From the NCBI GenBank assembly GCA_034722015.1, contig JAYENI010000024.1, positions 1 to 17,236 of the forward strand: a DNA stretch of 17,236 nt, in the 5' to 3' direction. The translations under genes were made by a program, and so were the position numbers. This DNA comes from JAJDOJ01 sp034722015. Lineage in GTDB: Bacteria; Pseudomonadota; Gammaproteobacteria; JAJDOJ01. The notes beneath the pieces were generated by a model. The model saw nothing but the letters and a program-made list of their open reading frames with translations, made no database searches and was not told the origin of the DNA. Numbering within the stretch: the first letter of the stretch is position 1; each line of letters starts with the position of its first letter. Positions 16,331 to 17,236 of this stretch are shown here, piece by piece.

Positions 16331-16587
16331 TCGTCTTCTCTCGGTGTATTGCGTCAGGTGGCAATATCACGCGATCGTGTGCAAACTCGGTGAGGAAGGG
16401 GGCATGCCGTGAAGTCGGTCAATATTCAACGGTAATATTCCCGTCGTAGTTCAAAGGGCCGAGATGTGGCTTCCATTCAATCGGCAGTACGTTCGACGTA
16501 GCCGCGTTTGGGAAAGCGCCGCTGCTTGGTTTTCATTCCAGGTGAGTGTGGCAATTTAAGAATGAACAACGTCACCGCGAGGTCGCT
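16331..16587. other. Intergenic gap at the end of the defence operon
   Basis: No gene is visible in these 257 bp, and no clear GC-rich stem followed by a T-run terminates the operon. A small inverted repeat AATATT-CAACGGT-AATATT occurs near 16422-16440. The segment upstream of 16588 is AT-rich (GGCAATTTAAGAATG), consistent with a promoter for the Tat lipoprotein gene, but no good -35/-10 pair can be defended. Confidence 0.4.
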
Positions 16588-17236
16588 ATGAGCAAAGAAA
16601 CCAGGGAATCGGGCTGTGTCGCGAACAATACCTCGGGGGACGTCCGGAATGTGAGTGGACCTGACAGCGGCAGCGGATTCACCCGTCGGGAGTTTCTTCA
16701 GACCAGCGCGGCAGTGGCGGGGCTTGGGCTGAGCGGCTCGTTGGGTGGCTGCGGCGGGTCGGATGACGATGACGGCAATGGGAACGAAACCCGGACCTAC
16801 CTGTTCGATTTTTCCCGGATGGATACCCGCCACCACGACATGGTGATGGTCGCCGGCAGGAAGACCGCGAAGCTTCAGGAGATCGGCACAGGGGACCTCG
16901 CGGCGTTTCGCGTCGAACATCCGATCCTGAACATTTTGCCGGACGAACGTGTCACACACTGGATCGAAATCGACATGCCCTCCGAGGGGATCCAGCTCTG
17001 CTACGTGCAGCGGGTCTCCCGTCTCGTCACCGACGGCAGCTGGGACATGGCGATGCAGTTCTATCACTTTCCCCGGGCAGCGCTTCACGCCTCACGGGCA
17101 CGCGAGCTGGCGAGGCTCTCGCCAGGTGAGCCGATGCAGGTCAACGTGAAGTGGGGTCGTCATGGCGCGACCGCCGATCAGATCACCTCGTTCGGGGACC
17201 CGGTCGGCGAGGACATGTACAAGGACAGTACGACGA
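16588..17236 (+). CDS. Tat-exported lipoprotein of unknown function, N-terminal part (3' end outside window)
   Basis: The ATG at 16588 is preceded by GAGG at 16579-16582 with 5-nt spacing. The frame stays open to the window end, giving 216 residues of an incomplete protein. A twin-arginine motif, TRREFLQ (R33-R34), is followed by a hydrophobic Ala/Gly/Leu segment and a lipobox, LGGC, with C55. A SDDDDGN linker comes next. It is therefore predicted to be exported folded and anchored as a lipoprotein. The mature part starts TYLFDFSRMDTRHHDMVMV and contains WIEIDMP and QLCYVQRVSRL; I recognise no catalytic family. The 30 residues before the RR are unusually long and polar but not unprecedented for Tat substrates. 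It is separated from the defence unit by 257 bp and probably belongs to the neighbouring housekeeping region. Confidence 0.85.
   Translation, partial: MSKETRESGCVANNTSGDVRNVSGPDSGSGFTRREFLQTSAAVAGLGLSGSLGGCGGSDDDDGNGNETRTYLFDFSRMDTRHHDMVMVAGRKTAKLQEIGTGDLAAFRVEHPILNILPDERVTHWIEIDMPSEGIQLCYVQRVSRLVTDGSWDMAMQFYHFPRAALHASRARELARLSPGEPMQVNVKWGRHGATADQITSFGDPVGEDMYKDSTT

Noticed and set aside
16331..16587. Riboswitch (GEMM or cobalamin type) ahead of the Tat lipoprotein
   Set aside because: Some short matches such as GCAAACTCGG caught the eye, but the conserved cores and pairing of those classes are absent.
1..17236. CRISPR array, tRNA or rRNA genes
   Set aside because: No regularly spaced repeats, cloverleaf-like segments or rRNA signatures were found.

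Overview
The window is a high-GC chromosomal segment from what looks like a proteobacterium, most plausibly a gammaproteobacterium. That inference rests on codon use, a Tat-dependent lipoprotein and a hairpin-rich intergenic repeat, and it is not proven. Most of the window is a type 2 BREX (Pgl-like) anti-phage locus, all on the + strand. The sequence shows the 3' part of pglX, then complete pglY, pglZ, brxD and brxHI. The N-terminal catalytic half of PglX and the expected PglW kinase would lie to the left of the window.

Layout. Positions 1-1704 hold the C-terminal 567 residues of the PglX methyltransferase. Positions 1705-2217 are non-coding, with a heptamer tandem repeat directly after the pglX stop and a roughly 300-bp nested inverted repeat made of six hairpins, most with GGA in the loop. 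Positions 2218-4120 hold a 102-residue hypothetical gene and a 527-residue protein with a C-terminal ImmA/IrrE zinc-protease domain. Positions 4121-4294 carry a headless remnant of an addiction-module antitoxin. Positions 4498-5060 hold an intact DUF433/DUF5615 (VapBC-like) toxin-antitoxin pair. Positions 5062-14817 hold pglY-pglZ-brxD-brxHI. Positions 14814-16330 hold an ADP-ribosylglycohydrolase and a small CDKN3-like dual-specificity phosphatase. After a 257-bp gap, the 5' part of a Tat lipoprotein gene runs off the right edge and is probably unrelated to the defence locus.

How it fits together. From 4498 to 16330 eight genes run without a gap larger than 1 nt. Six junctions are 4-nt ATGA or GTGA overlaps, which suggests one translationally coupled transcription unit. 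In BREX-2, PglX marks self DNA by adenine methylation, PglY and BrxD are ATPases, PglZ is an alkaline-phosphatase-superfamily protein and BrxHI is a helicase. The ADP-ribosylglycohydrolase and the phosphatase are fused to this unit by the same overlap style. They are therefore candidate accessory modules that remove ADP-ribose and phosphate marks, and BREX-2 is known to encode a Ser/Thr kinase, PglW. The segment between pglX and pglY is visibly lower in GC and looks like an inserted cargo pocket of additional defence or addiction genes.
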